Positions 24,799 to 34,388 of a stretch of 64,000 bases of DNA are shown here, in pieces; position 1 is the stretch's first letter; each line of letters begins with the position of its first letter. The translations under genes were made by a program, and so were the position numbers. Below the pieces are notes generated by a model that was not told the origin of the DNA, searched no databases, and saw only the letters and a program-made list of their open reading frames with translations. Source of the stretch: an uncultured Aquimarina sp. (GTDB lineage Bacteria; Bacteroidota; Bacteroidia; Flavobacteriales; Flavobacteriaceae); assembly GCA_947493035.1 (NCBI GenBank), contig CANLOW010000010.1, forward strand, positions 31,554-95,553, given 5' to 3'.

Positions 24799-26100
24799 AT
24801 GACACAAACTTTAGAGGAATTGAAATCAGGGAAATTAAAAGGGTTAAAGAAACTTAAACTTGCCTGTGGTTTAAGTGAGTTTCCAGAGGATATACTTGAA
24901 CTATCGGAAACTTTAGAAGTGTTAGATTTATCAGACAATCAGTTGACAGATTTACCTGAAAGTATATCTCAACTAAAGCATTTGCGTATCCTTTTTTTTG
25001 CTAGAAATAAATTCACTGAATTTCCTTCGGTATTATCAAAATGTCCAGCTTTGAGTATGATTGGTTTTAAATCCAATCAAATTCAAAAAGTGCCTGAAAA
25101 TGCATTTCCTCCATTATTAAGGTGGTTGATTTTAACTGATAATAAGATAGAAAAGCTACCAAAAAGTATAGGTAATGTTCACTTACTTCAGAAATGTGCT
25201 TTAGCAGGAAATTTAATAGAAGAGTTACCTAGTGAAATGGCAGGCTGTGTGAATTTAGAATTGCTAAGAGTTTCAGCTAATAGACTTAAATCCATACCTC
25301 AATGGTTATTCGAGTTGCCTAAATTATCTTGGGTAGCTTTTGGAGGTAATCCAGCGATAGGGGAGATTCAATCCAGTAATGATTTAGAGGCATTTGAGTG
25401 GAATGATTTCACTATTGAGGAACAATTAGGGGAAGGTGCATCTGGAGTGATTTCAAAAGCCAATTGGAATTCCAGAAATGAAGATGTTGCAATTAAAGTT
25501 TTTAAAGGGGAGGTAACTAGTGATGGTTTACCAGAAGATGAGATGCAAATATGTATTTCAGCAGGAACTCATGATCATCTAATTCCTATTTTAGGAAAAA
25601 TTAAATCGCATCCCAATGGCAGAAATGGTTTAATAATGAAGCTAATCTCTTCTAACCATGCGAATTTAGGAAATCCGCCAAGTTTGGAAACCTGTACTAG
25701 AGATACATTTGATACAGATGCTATCTTTAGTATTGAAGATCTATTGAAGATCGCTAAAAGTATAGCTTCAGTATGTGCTCAGTTGCATGGTAAAGGAATC
25801 AATCATGGAGATCTTTATGCGCATAATATTTTGATAAATGAAAAGGCCGATTGCCTGTTGGGTGATTTTGGAGCAGCTTCTTTCTATGATATTAATTCAG
25901 ATTTTGCTTCTATTATTGAGAGAGTAGAAGTTAGGGCATTTGGGTGCATGATAGAAGATGTTTTAAATCTTATTAAAGAAAAAGAAATTAATAATAACCT
26001 TCATAACAAATGGCTGAAATTAATCTCAGACTGTACACATAATGAGGTGAAACAGCGACTTTCTTTTTGGGATATCTTAACCCGTTTAGATACGTTTTAA
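24799..26100 (+). CDS. leucine-rich repeat protein kinase
   Basis: A 433-residue cytoplasmic protein. About seven leucine-rich repeats (LEVLDLSDNQLTDLPESI type) occupy 10-190. A protein kinase domain follows (about 205-430): Gly-rich loop LGEGASGVISKA, VAIKVFK with the ATP-binding Lys, catalytic loop HGDLYAHNIL with Asp and Asn in place, and DFG in LLGDFGAAS. The ATG at 24799 is used; an upstream in-frame TTG is less likely. The HGD form and the lack of a long APE region resemble bacterial and pseudo-eukaryotic kinases of the LRR type. It is divergent from the giant adhesin and may share its control region. Targets are unknown. Confidence 0.88.
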   Translation: MTQTLEELKSGKLKGLKKLKLACGLSEFPEDILELSETLEVLDLSDNQLTDLPESISQLKHLRILFFARNKFTEFPSVLSKCPALSMIGFKSNQIQKVPENAFPPLLRWLILTDNKIEKLPKSIGNVHLLQKCALAGNLIEELPSEMAGCVNLELLRVSANRLKSIPQWLFELPKLSWVAFGGNPAIGEIQSSNDLEAFEWNDFTIEEQLGEGASGVISKANWNSRNEDVAIKVFKGEVTSDGLPEDEMQICISAGTHDHLIPILGKIKSHPNGRNGLIMKLISSNHANLGNPPSLETCTRDTFDTDAIFSIEDLLKIAKSIASVCAQLHGKGINHGDLYAHNILINEKADCLLGDFGAASFYDINSDFASIIERVEVRAFGCMIEDVLNLIKEKEINNNLHNKWLKLISDCTHNEVKQRLSFWDILTRLDTF

Positions 26101-26146
26101 CGTTTATTTTTTCAAAAGCTTCATTTGTTAGAATAAGGTCAAAAAA

Positions 26147-26175
26147 AATCCCTTGAGGTTTTATATCAAGGGATT
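26147..26175 (-). terminator. terminator between convergent genes
   Basis: AATCCCTTGA pairs perfectly with TCAAGGGATT around a 9-base loop. The run of eight A on the plus-strand left side gives a T-run on the minus strand, so it ends the lipoprotein gene at 26200-26739; it can also stop the kinase transcript. Confidence 0.85.
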
Positions 26176-26199
26176 AGTACATTCACGGGTGCTTCTATA

Positions 26200-26739
26200 T
26201 TACCAAAATTGAACACCAATTTCGTTAGAAGTACCAGTAAAAGTATATGAAGTTGCTAAAGGGACGAAATTATCGACAGCATCCCAGCGACCAGCAGTAA
26301 CAGCTTGATCTACGCGAGCTTGATTTCCAGATCCCCATTGTACATAATCAATTAAAACTTCAGGTTCCGAAGAGCTAAAGGCGTTTGAAGAGAAAATACT
26401 TAATCCATCGGTATCAGGATTTACGTCATAAGATAAGCTAATCGTTGCTGTATTAGTAAGAGTAGTATTTTCTGTAGTGATATCAGAAATTTGCTTGTAA
26501 GTTCCAGGGCCCAAACATAAGAAGTAACTTCCAATGTCTATAGAAGTATTCCCTAGGTTAGTAAGTGTTACCGTATCCGTATCAGTATTTACAGAAGCAA
26601 TTCTTATGATTGCTGATTGAGGTACATCAGTTTCAGGTTCTTCTGGGTTATTATTATCTGTATTAGTATCGTTGTTGTCATCCGAACCACAGCTAAGGAT
26701 CAGTAGTGATACAAATAAAATGCTGATTAATTTTTTCAT
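26200..26739 (-). CDS. surface lipoprotein with lamin-tail-like domain
   Basis: A 179-residue lipoprotein. The lipobox LILSC places the lipidated Cys at residue 17, and GSDDN right after it fits the acidic export signal that sends Bacteroidota lipoproteins to the cell surface. An Asn/Asp/Pro-rich linker follows (20-40). Residues 42-170 (IIRIASVNTDTDTVTLTNLGNTSIDIGSYFLC ... VLIDYVQWGSG) resemble a lamin-tail beta-sandwich, often found in secreted bacterial proteins. The role is unknown. It is flanked by a terminator at its 3' end. Confidence 0.75.
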   Translation of the reverse strand: MKKLISILFVSLLILSCGSDDNNDTNTDNNNPEEPETDVPQSAIIRIASVNTDTDTVTLTNLGNTSIDIGSYFLCLGPGTYKQISDITTENTTLTNTATISLSYDVNPDTDGLSIFSSNAFSSSEPEVLIDYVQWGSGNQARVDQAVTAGRWDAVDNFVPLATSYTFTGTSNEIGVQFW

Positions 26740-26939
26740 TATTGAGTTTGTTACGATTAAATATATATAATTTGACGTAACAAATACATTTACTTTACAG
26801 TAGCAGTTTTTGTTATAACCTAAAAAGTTTTGATTAGATCTATTTTATGAATTATGTTGTTTGTATATAATTACTCAGAAAACAGGTATGTCATTTTAAT
26901 TATGAGTATTCTTCTCACTTGAAGTTGAGGGAAAAAAGA

Positions 26940-26968
26940 ACCCCTTGAAACTTCAAGTTTCAAGGGGT
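26940..26968 (-). terminator. terminator of the sdh operon
   Basis: ACCCCTTGAAACT pairs perfectly with AGTTTCAAGGGGT around TCA. The plus-strand A-run just to the left becomes a T-run after the hairpin on the minus strand, 38 bp after the sdhB stop. Confidence 0.9.
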
Positions 26969-27005
26969 GTTATATCATTTTTGTCGGATACTCAATAAAG
27001 AGGAA

Positions 27006-27752
27006 TTATCCTTTCAAAGAAGCAGATAAATATTCGCGATTCATACGAGCGATATTCTCTAAAGAAATTCCTTTAGGACACTCGATCTCACAAGCACCAG
27101 TATTTGTACAGTTACCAAAACCTTCAGCATCCATTTGTGCAACCATCGCTTGTACACGATCAGTAGCTTCTACTTGTCCTTGAGGTAATAATGCATACTG
27201 AGAAACCTTAGCAGAAGTAAATAACATTGCCGAAGCATTCTTACAAGCGGCTACACAAGCACCACAACCAATACAAGTTGCTGCATTAAAGGCATCATCT
27301 GCATTTTGCTTGTTTACAGGAATCGCATTTGCATCAATAGTATTACCAGAAGTGTTTACTGAGATGTATCCGCCAGCATGTTGTATACGATCGAAAGCAC
27401 TACGATCTACCATTAAATCTTTCACTACAGGGAAAGCTGCAGCACGGAAAGGTTCAATCGTAATAGTATCCCCGTCATTAAACATACGCATGTGTAATTG
27501 ACAAGTCGTTACTTTACGGTCAGGCCCATGAGGTTCTCCGTTAATCTGTAAAGAACACATACCACAGATTCCTTCACGACAATCGTGATCAAAAACTACA
27601 GGCTCTTCACCCTTATTAATTAATTGTTCGTTAAGAACATCTAGCATTTCTAGGAAGGACATATCTTCTTCGATTCCATCAATTGGGTAATCGATCATTT
27701 GTCCCTTATCGTTAGCGTTTTTTTGACGCCATATTTTTAATAATAATTTCAT
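27006..27752 (-). CDS. sdhB: succinate dehydrogenase/fumarate reductase iron-sulfur subunit
   Basis: A 248-residue subunit that passes electrons from the flavin of SdhA to the quinone site at the membrane. The plant-type 2Fe-2S cluster ligands appear as CREGICGMC with a fourth Cys in TCQLHMR. Two ferredoxin-like clusters follow: [11 protein letters not shown] near 160-170 and the [12 protein letters not shown] segment near 217-228. Length is normal. It is the last gene of the sdhCAB order, separated from sdhA by a four-helix-bundle cassette. Confidence 0.96.
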   Translation of the reverse strand: MKLLLKIWRQKNANDKGQMIDYPIDGIEEDMSFLEMLDVLNEQLINKGEEPVVFDHDCREGICGMCSLQINGEPHGPDRKVTTCQLHMRMFNDGDTITIEPFRAAAFPVVKDLMVDRSAFDRIQHAGGYISVNTSGNTIDANAIPVNKQNADDAFNAATCIGCGACVAACKNASAMLFTSAKVSQYALLPQGQVEATDRVQAMVAQMDAEGFGNCTNTGACEIECPKGISLENIARMNREYLSASLKG

Positions 27753-27759
27753 AACTGTT

Positions 27760-28211
27760 GTAGTTATTAGGTTATTAGGTTACTGAGTTATTTAGTCTCA
27801 GTAGATTTTCTTTGTTGTAAATATTTAATATATCCATTCAGAATTTTCAGAGTTTTGTTATGAATGTTACGATAATTGCTAACCACTTCTTCGGTTATGT
27901 AATCCTCTTCTAAGGCTACAAAGCAATGATCTAAAGTTTCAAATAACGAACCTCTTGCAATTCTACAAAACTGAATGTTTTCTTGGTAGTTAAACCTTCC
28001 AAATCCTTCAGCTATGTTATTCCCAACAGATCTTGACGAACGTTTGATTTGTGAAATAAGATCAAACTTTTCAATCTGAGGAATGTTCTTTACTACTGAG
28101 TCTTTAACGAAAATTCTAAGCTCACGAGCTGCCTGCCAGCATTGTAATTCTTCAAAAGAATTTAAACTCATAATAACCTAATAACATATAACGTAATAAC
28201 TCAATAACTAC
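27760..28211. mobile_element. four-helix-bundle cassette with repetitive inverted ends
   Basis: A 452-bp insert between sdhA and sdhB. Both ends, read outward in, begin GTAGTTATT and carry permuted units of TTATTAGG and TTATTGAG: left end 27760-27795, right end 28172-28211. It contains a single gene (27788-28171), whose stop codon lies inside the left repeat. Without the insert, sdhA and sdhB would be about ten bases apart, as expected for a compact operon. A decayed copy of the left end is found alone at 62051-62080. No transposase is present, so any mobility would need trans-acting enzymes. Confidence 0.6.
27788..28171 (-). CDS. four-helix-bundle protein (23S rRNA intervening-sequence family)
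   Basis: A 127-residue helical protein of the family first noted in intervening sequences of 23S rRNA genes. Family phrases are visible: LQCWQAARELRIFVKD at the start, FDLISQIKRSSRSVGNNIAEGFGR near 39-62, FCRIARGSLFETLDHCFVALEEDY near 71-95. These proteins form small oligomers with a basic surface, are probably nucleic-acid binding, and are related in fold to the Avd protein of diversity-generating retroelements. Its cellular role is unknown. It has no role in succinate oxidation that is known. Confidence 0.92.
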   Translation of the reverse strand: MSLNSFEELQCWQAARELRIFVKDSVVKNIPQIEKFDLISQIKRSSRSVGNNIAEGFGRFNYQENIQFCRIARGSLFETLDHCFVALEEDYITEEVVSNYRNIHNKTLKILNGYIKYLQQRKSTETK

Positions 28212-28214
28212 GAT

Positions 28215-30215
28215 CTATTTGTAAGATCGTGTCTTAACCTCAATATTTTCAAACACTAATTCTTCTTTATGAAGTACTGCATCTTTTGGTTCTCCTTTGT
28301 ATTCCCATGCAGAAACAAACGTAAAGTTTTCATCATCACGTAATGCTTCACCTTCTTCTGTTTGGTATTCTTCGCGGAAGTGACCACCACAAGACTCATT
28401 TCTTGTTAAGGCATCTTTAGCGAACAATTCACCTAATTCAAGGAAATCAGCTACACGACCCGCTTTCTCTAATTCCGTATTTAATGAATCAGCTGTCCCA
28501 GGGACATTTACATTTTCCCAGAAATCTGCACGTAAAGCAGCAATCTCATCGATAGCCTCTTTAAGACCTTGTTCGTTACGAGCCATACCACACTTATTCC
28601 ACATGATCTTACCTAATTTCTTATGGTAGTAATCAACAGAATGTTGTTTTTTGGTATTCATTAATTTAGCAATACGATCGGTAACCTCTTTTTCAGCTTC
28701 GTCAAATTCAGGAGAATCCGTAGAAATCTTTCCAGTACGAATATCATCCGCTAAATAATCACCAATAGTATAAGGCAATACGAAGTATCCATCGGCTAAT
28801 CCTTGCATTAAGGCAGAAGCTCCAAGGCGGTTAGCACCGTGATCAGAGAAATTTGCTTCTCCAGCGGCGTAACAACCAGGAATACTTGTTTGTAAGTTAT
28901 AATCAACCCAAAGACCACCCATAGTATAGTGTACCGCAGGATAAATCATCATAGGAGTTTCATATGGATTCTCATCTACGATCTTCTCGTACATTTGGAA
29001 TAAGTTTCCATATTTATTTTCAACAACCTTTTTACCTAGTTCTTGAATTTTAGCATCACTAGGATTCTTAATATGACTAGTCAATGCTTTTTCTTTTCCG
29101 TAGCGGATAATTGCAGAAGCAAAATCTAAATAAACTGCTTCTCCAGTTTTATTTACACCATATCCAGCATCACAACGTTCTTTGGCAGCACGCGAAGCAA
29201 CATCACGAGGTACTAAGTTACCAAAGGCAGGGTAACGACGTTCTAAATAATAATCTCTATCATCTTCAGCAATTTGTGTAGGCTTTAATTTACCTTCACG
29301 AATAGCTAATACGTCTTCCATTTTTTTAGGAACCCAAATACGACCATCGTTACGTAACGATTCTGACATCAACGTCAATTTCGATTGGTGATCTCCAGAT
29401 ACAGGAATACATGTAGGGTGAATCTGTGTATAACAAGGATTTGCAAAGTGTGCACCACGACGGTGTGCTCTCCAAGCAGCCATTACGTTACTTCCCATTG
29501 CATTTGTACTCAAGAAAAATACGTTTCCGTAACCTCCTGTAGCCAAAATTACTGCATGAGCAGAATGACGTTCGATTTCACCAGTTATTAAATTACGCGC
29601 GATAATTCCACGAGCTTTACCATCAACCTTTACTAAATCTAGCATTTCGTGACGGTTAAAAGATTGAATCTTACCACGATTAATTTGGCGGTTCATAGCC
29701 GAGTATGCACCTAACAATAATTGTTGTCCAGTTTGTCCTTTAGCGTAAAATGTACGAGATACTAACACCCCTCCGAAAGAACGGTTGTCAAGTAAACCTC
29801 CATATTCACGCGCAAAAGGAACCCCTTGAGCAACACATTGATCGATGATGTTACCTGAAACTTCAGCTAAACGGTGAACGTTAGCTTCACGAGAACGGTA
29901 ATCACCACCTTTTATAGTATCATAAAAAAGACGGTAGTTAGAATCACCATCTCCTTGATAGTTTTTTGCTGCGTTAATCCCTCCTTGTGCAGCAATAGAG
30001 TGCGCACGACGAGGTGAATCTTGATAGCAAAAAGTTTTTACGTTATATCCTAGTTCTGCTAAAGATGCTGCAGCACTACCACCTGCTAAACCAGTACCTA
30101 CAACAATCACATCGATGTTACGTTTGTTGGCAGGGTTAACAAGGTTAATATCATTTTTGTGTTTAGTCCACTTATCAGCTAATGGACCTTGAGGTATTTT
30201 AGAATCTAATGCCAT
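28215..30215 (-). CDS. sdhA: succinate dehydrogenase/fumarate reductase flavoprotein subunit
   Basis: A 666-residue flavoprotein that oxidises succinate to fumarate. The FAD-binding motif [17 protein letters not shown] lies near 42-58, the covalent-FAD His segment [15 protein letters not shown] near 92-106, and [19 protein letters not shown] near 460-480 is the C-terminal FAD contact. The substrate-loop segment HPTCIPVSG is present. Length and the long C-terminal domain match the B-type enzymes of Bacteroidota. The start codon is 12 bp after the sdhC stop. Downstream, the four-helix-bundle cassette intervenes before sdhB. Confidence 0.96.
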   Translation of the reverse strand: MALDSKIPQGPLADKWTKHKNDINLVNPANKRNIDVIVVGTGLAGGSAAASLAELGYNVKTFCYQDSPRRAHSIAAQGGINAAKNYQGDGDSNYRLFYDTIKGGDYRSREANVHRLAEVSGNIIDQCVAQGVPFAREYGGLLDNRSFGGVLVSRTFYAKGQTGQQLLLGAYSAMNRQINRGKIQSFNRHEMLDLVKVDGKARGIIARNLITGEIERHSAHAVILATGGYGNVFFLSTNAMGSNVMAAWRAHRRGAHFANPCYTQIHPTCIPVSGDHQSKLTLMSESLRNDGRIWVPKKMEDVLAIREGKLKPTQIAEDDRDYYLERRYPAFGNLVPRDVASRAAKERCDAGYGVNKTGEAVYLDFASAIIRYGKEKALTSHIKNPSDAKIQELGKKVVENKYGNLFQMYEKIVDENPYETPMMIYPAVHYTMGGLWVDYNLQTSIPGCYAAGEANFSDHGANRLGASALMQGLADGYFVLPYTIGDYLADDIRTGKISTDSPEFDEAEKEVTDRIAKLMNTKKQHSVDYYHKKLGKIMWNKCGMARNEQGLKEAIDEIAALRADFWENVNVPGTADSLNTELEKAGRVADFLELGELFAKDALTRNESCGGHFREEYQTEEGEALRDDENFTFVSAWEYKGEPKDAVLHKEELVFENIEVKTRSYK

Positions 30216-30227
30216 AGTATAAATCGA

Positions 30228-30887
30228 TTAGTGGTTAAAAAAGTGAAATAGTGCAATGAAGATGAATCCAGCAGGGATCACAATAGCAAATGCTTTAGCA
30301 AATTTCTGAATGTTAGCAGAATATTTGTTATTCACTCCAACAGATTGGAATGAAGAAGCAAAACCATGTAACAAGTGTAATGCCAAGAAAACAAAAGAAA
30401 TTACATAAAGTACCGTACGTACTGGGCTTACAAATTTCTCTTGTAGCTCGTGATAATATCTTGTAGGGTCTTCAGGGCTAAATTCAACATATTTGTGAAC
30501 TATTTCTGGAATCCAAAAATCATAAAAGTGTAATCCTAAGAATGCTAGTATAACCAATCCAGAGTAAATCATATTTCTAGACATCCATGAAGCGTTTGCT
30601 CCACCGTTATAACTCGCATATTTAACAGGTCGTGCGCTCTTGTTTTTAATTTCAAGGATGAATCCCATGATAAAATGAAATACCACTCCGAAAATTAATA
30701 CTGGCTGCAACCCAAATTGAACTACAGGATTTGTTCCCATGAAGTGAGAAGCTGCGTTAAATGCCTCTTCACTAAACACAGATGTCATGTTGATTGAAAA
30801 GTGCTGTAGTAAGAAAAAGACTAGAAATAAGCCTGATAGCGCCATAGCTACCTTTCTTACTATAGATGATCTAATAAGTTTACTCAT
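30228..30887 (-). CDS. sdhC: succinate dehydrogenase cytochrome b subunit, B-type
   Basis: A 219-residue integral membrane subunit with five predicted helices that anchors SdhAB and carries two haems b. Likely haem-ligand histidines lie in LLQHFSINM (about 27), FHFIMGF (about 71), LGLHFYDF (about 120) and LHLLHGFASSF (about 168-171). A single polypeptide in place of SdhC plus SdhD marks the B-type, menaquinone-reacting enzyme. It is the first gene of the operon, with a canonical promoter at 30910-30940. Confidence 0.94.
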   Translation of the reverse strand: MSKLIRSSIVRKVAMALSGLFLVFFLLQHFSINMTSVFSEEAFNAASHFMGTNPVVQFGLQPVLIFGVVFHFIMGFILEIKNKSARPVKYASYNGGANASWMSRNMIYSGLVILAFLGLHFYDFWIPEIVHKYVEFSPEDPTRYYHELQEKFVSPVRTVLYVISFVFLALHLLHGFASSFQSVGVNNKYSANIQKFAKAFAIVIPAGFIFIALFHFFNH

Positions 30888-30909
30888 TGTACAATAAATT
30901 TTAGCTTGA

Positions 30910-30940
30910 CAAATGTAATTTCGAAAAGGTTTTTGTACAA
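30910..30940 (-). promoter_or_regulatory. sdhCAB promoter of the Bacteroidota -33/-7 type
   Basis: On the minus strand TTG (30940-30938) is followed by 20 bases and then TACATTTG (30917-30910), matching the TTG / TAnnTTTG consensus. It lies about 23 bp upstream of the sdhC start. Confidence 0.75.
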
Positions 30941-30988
30941 CTTTATAATACAGTTTAATACTTGTTTAAAATGATTATAGATAAGTAG

Positions 30989-31014
30989 CAATACTTAGTT
31001 TTACTTAAGTATTG
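30989..31014. repeat. perfect 9-bp inverted repeat between sdhC and the glycosidase gene
   Basis: CAATACTTA and TAAGTATTG around an 8-base spacer, about 70 bp upstream of the sdh -7 element and 105 bp upstream of the divergent gene. It has the form of an operator, but no regulator is implied by neighbours. Confidence 0.4.
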
Positions 31015-31118
31015 AGTGTTTTTAGCAAATAGAATATGTGCTTGTCAAGCAAGAGACTATTTTGTTCTATTTTCAATAAAAAGAATGTCTTATTTTTAGA
31101 AATATTTAAAGCCGCGAT

Positions 31119-33887
31119 ATGAATTTTATTAAGCTTATTTTTTTTATTCTAACATTCACTCGAATAGTAGATTTTCAGCCCTCACTATTAAATAGAACCA
31201 AATGGAAAAAAATAAAAACAAAAGGTAAGCCGATTGAAAGACATGAAGCGGGGTTTGTAAGCTTTGAAGATCAACTTTATTTGATTGGAGGTAGAGGAGA
31301 CAAGGAAACTTCAATTTACAATGTGGCTACTAATACGTGGAAACTTGGTGTCAAGCCTCCTGTCGAAATTCATCATTTCCAACCATTGGTACTTAAAGAT
31401 ACTATTTTCATTCTTGGAGCAATGAGAGGATCCTATCCTAAAGAGAAACCTTTAGAGCGTGTTTTAAAATTTTATCCTAAAGAAAATTGCTTTGAATTTG
31501 GTGATACTATTCCCAAGAGTAGACGAAGAGGTGGTGCTGGTACGGTGGTATACAATGATAAAATTTATATCGCTGGAGGAATCACTAATGGACATATCGA
31601 TGGTTCGGTGGCTTGGTTAGATGAATATGATCCCGGGACAGGAGATTGGAAAACCTTAGCAGACGCTCCTTTTGCTAGAGATCATTTTCAGGCAGTAGTT
31701 AATGATGAAAAATTGTACGCATTTGGAGGTAGAACAACTAATTTGAATGTGTTTCATGATAGTACTGCTGTTGTGAAATACGGAAGTATTTATGATTTTA
31801 AAAAAGGAAAATGGGAACAAACAACGGGAAAACTAAATATCCCAACTCCTAGGGCTGGTAATGCAGTATTTTCGAAGGGTAATTTTATTTATGTGGTAGG
31901 GGGAGAAAGTCATTCTCAAAAAAAAGCACATAAGGAAGTCGAGATTTTTGATGTAAAGAATCAACGATGGTTGAAAAGCCCAAGTTTAAAAGTAGGAAGG
32001 CATGGTACTGGTATTGCATTATTAAATGATGTAGCATTTATAGCTTCAGGCTGTGGTAATCGAGGTGGAACTCCAGAATTGAAATCTCTTGAACGTAAGA
32101 AGTTTGTGGGGTTAACTGAAATACAAGAAATATCCAAAGAAGGTAATCATAAAGTATATCAACAATATCACACCGTCACTATTGATATTGAAGGACCGGA
32201 AGTTTCGGAAACGGACGGGTATAACCCATTTTTAAATTATATGCTTGAGGTGGAATTTAAGAATGGTTTAAATTCAAAAAAGGTAAGAGGTTTTTTTGCT
32301 GCAGATGGTAATGCCTCCGAAACGAGTGCTCAATCAGGAAAAACTTGGCGTGTAAGGTTTAATCCCCAAGAAATAGGTGACTGGAGTTATACTGCAAAAT
32401 TGTTTAAAGGAGAATATATAGCTATTGATTTTAAAGAAGAAAAGGCTGAATTATGGAAGCAAGAAACAGGAAATTTCAAAGTAATCCCTACCCGTAAAAA
32501 AGGAGATGATTTTAAAGCTAAAGGAAAACTAATAGCAGATGGTGGGTATTTTAAATTTAAAAAATCCAATAATTATTGGTTGAAGTTCGGTACCAATAGT
32601 CCAGAAAACTTTTTAGCCTACGAAGGTTTTGATGATACTTATAGAACAACCAAAGGAGGTAAGCGAAGAGATTTTTCGGTAGATGAAAAAGTACATCGTT
32701 ATACGCCACATTTAAATGATTGGAAAATAGGAGATCCTATGTGGAAAGAAGGTAAAGGGAAGGAAATTATAGGTTCTATAAATTATTTGTCAGAAAAAGG
32801 GATGAATGCGGCTTATTTTCTAACCATGAATATCGAAGGAGATGGTCGAGATGTTTGGCCTTATCATGATCCAGATGATTTTACAAGATTTGATGTTAGT
32901 AAACTAGCTCAATGGAATGTGTTGTTCAATCATATGCAGTCTAAAGGTGTATTACTTCATATTATTCTTCAAGAAACAGAAAATGAAACCTTGTTAGATA
33001 AAGGTGATACAGGGAGGTTAAGAAAGTTGTACCTACAAGAAATGATAGCACGTTTTGGACATCATAATGGAGTGGTTTGGAATATTGGTGAGGAAAACGG
33101 TTGGGCAGAGTGGTCTCCAATTGCTCAAAATACCAAACAACGAAAAGATATGATTCGGTTCATAAAAGAGAATGATCCATACAAACATCCAGTTGTTATT
33201 CATTCTCATGCAGAAGAGAAAAATAGAAAACCTGTATTAGATAGTTTATTAGGGTTTAGATATTTGGATGGAGTTTCTTTTCAAGAATGGCATCCCCATA
33301 AAGTGTCTCATGCGATTCAGAGTTGGAAAAAGGTATCGCGAGAAGTAGGTCATCCTTGGGTGATTACTATGGATGAAATTGGTCCAGCCAATAATGGTGC
33401 TAAAGTCGATGCTAATGATCCAATGCATGAGGAAGTAGTTGGGCCTGTGTTATGGGGTAGTATAATGTCAGGAGCTTCAGGTGTAGAATGGTATTTTGGA
33501 TATGAGCAGCCACATCATGATAATAACTCAGAAGATTGGAGACAGAGAGATAAGATGTGGGAGATTTCAAATCATGCTAAGTTGTTTTTTGAAACATTAC
33601 CTTACGAAGAGATGGAGCCTGTTAATGACTTGGTAAATTCAACATGTTTTGCCTTTGGGAAGAGTAATGAATTATATGTGATTTATGTGCCAAAAGGAGA
33701 GCAGGTTAAATTTGATAAGCTTAATGTAAAAGGAAGTTATACTATAAGTTGGTTTAATCCATTTCAAGGAGGAGATTTCAAACAAGGGTCTAAGCTTAAA
33801 TTAGAGGGCTCTTTGGATAAAGATCTAGGGCAATCACCTGAAGGAAACCATGATTGGGTGATCTTATTAAAAAGAATCAATAAGTAA
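31119..33887 (+). CDS. Kelch propeller - DUF5060 - putative glycoside hydrolase fusion
   Basis: A 922-residue exported protein with a hydrophobic N-terminal signal (about 3-20). Residues 35-335 form a Kelch-type beta-propeller (LYLIGGRGD, IYIAGGITNG, LYAFGGRTT, IYVVGGESH, one per blade). Residues about 350-455 match DUF5060, a beta-sandwich placed before carbohydrate-active TIM barrels. Residues about 490-830 are an apiosidase-like (DUF4038-type) barrel: VVWNIGEENGW near 655 and VITMDEIGPANN near 748 supply two conserved Glu that could be acid/base and nucleophile. The last 80 residues resemble the collagen-binding-like tail of these enzymes. Substrate is unknown; pectic or arabinose-containing side chains are plausible. 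It is a single gene without a SusCD pair nearby. Confidence 0.8.
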   Translation: MNFIKLIFFILTFTRIVDFQPSLLNRTKWKKIKTKGKPIERHEAGFVSFEDQLYLIGGRGDKETSIYNVATNTWKLGVKPPVEIHHFQPLVLKDTIFILGAMRGSYPKEKPLERVLKFYPKENCFEFGDTIPKSRRRGGAGTVVYNDKIYIAGGITNGHIDGSVAWLDEYDPGTGDWKTLADAPFARDHFQAVVNDEKLYAFGGRTTNLNVFHDSTAVVKYGSIYDFKKGKWEQTTGKLNIPTPRAGNAVFSKGNFIYVVGGESHSQKKAHKEVEIFDVKNQRWLKSPSLKVGRHGTGIALLNDVAFIASGCGNRGGTPELKSLERKKFVGLTEIQEISKEGNHKVYQQYHTVTIDIEGPEVSETDGYNPFLNYMLEVEFKNGLNSKKVRGFFAADGNASETSAQSGKTWRVRFNPQEIGDWSYTAKLFKGEYIAIDFKEEKAELWKQETGNFKVIPTRKKGDDFKAKGKLIADGGYFKFKKSNNYWLKFGTNSPENFLAYEGFDDTYRTTKGGKRRDFSVDEKVHRYTPHLNDWKIGDPMWKEGKGKEIIGSINYLSEKGMNAAYFLTMNIEGDGRDVWPYHDPDDFTRFDVSKLAQWNVLFNHMQSKGVLLHIILQETENETLLDKGDTGRLRKLYLQEMIARFGHHNGVVWNIGEENGWAEWSPIAQNTKQRKDMIRFIKENDPYKHPVVIHSHAEEKNRKPVLDSLLGFRYLDGVSFQEWHPHKVSHAIQSWKKVSREVGHPWVITMDEIGPANNGAKVDANDPMHEEVVGPVLWGSIMSGASGVEWYFGYEQPHHDNNSEDWRQRDKMWEISNHAKLFFETLPYEEMEPVNDLVNSTCFAFGKSNELYVIYVPKGEQVKFDKLNVKGSYTISWFNPFQGGDFKQGSKLKLEGSLDKDLGQSPEGNHDWVILLKRINK

Positions 33888-34037
33888 AATTTGTGTCTAT
33901 TAGTTGTTTTTAGAGACCTTTAGATATATTGCTCTTTATGAGGCGAATATGAAAGAAGTAATTTTGAAGTTTATTCTAGTCTAAAACGGGTTTGGTTAAT
34001 GATTGGTGATGTTATTAGTTTATAGTGATAGTAAGAA

Positions 34038-34388
34038 TTAACCAACTCTAAGACCATTTTTAATACCTCTTTCTGGCTGAATAAGAATTACATTGTCGTT
34101 GTCATTATTGACTGCGCCAAGAATTAGACATTCGCTCATGATATTGGCAATTTGTTTAGGAGGAAAATTTATTACAGCTACTACTTGTTTATCAATCAAT
34201 TCTTGTGGTTGATATAATTGGGTAATTTGAGCAGAAGTTTTTTTAATTCCCAAATCGCCAAAATCTACTTGAAGTTTATATGCAGGTTTTTTAGCTTCTT
34301 GGAATATTTCAGCAGAAATAATTGTTCCAATCCTCATTTCGACTTTTGTAAAATCAGTCCAGTTAATTGTGTTTTGATTTGTTTTCAT
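34038..34388 (-). CDS. csaA: tRNA-binding domain protein, CsaA-like
   Basis: A 116-residue OB-fold protein of the EMAP/tRNA-binding-domain family. VEMRIGTIISAEIFQEAKKPAYKLQVDFGDLGIKKTSAQIT is the CsaA signature, and VVAVINFPPKQIANIMSECLILGAV follows as usual. CsaA homodimers bind tRNA and were described in Bacillus as chaperone-like for secretion. The ATG overlaps the stop of the S37 peptidase gene by four bases (ATGA), so the two are cotranscribed. Confidence 0.9.
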   Translation of the reverse strand: MKTNQNTINWTDFTKVEMRIGTIISAEIFQEAKKPAYKLQVDFGDLGIKKTSAQITQLYQPQELIDKQVVAVINFPPKQIANIMSECLILGAVNNDNDNVILIQPERGIKNGLRVG

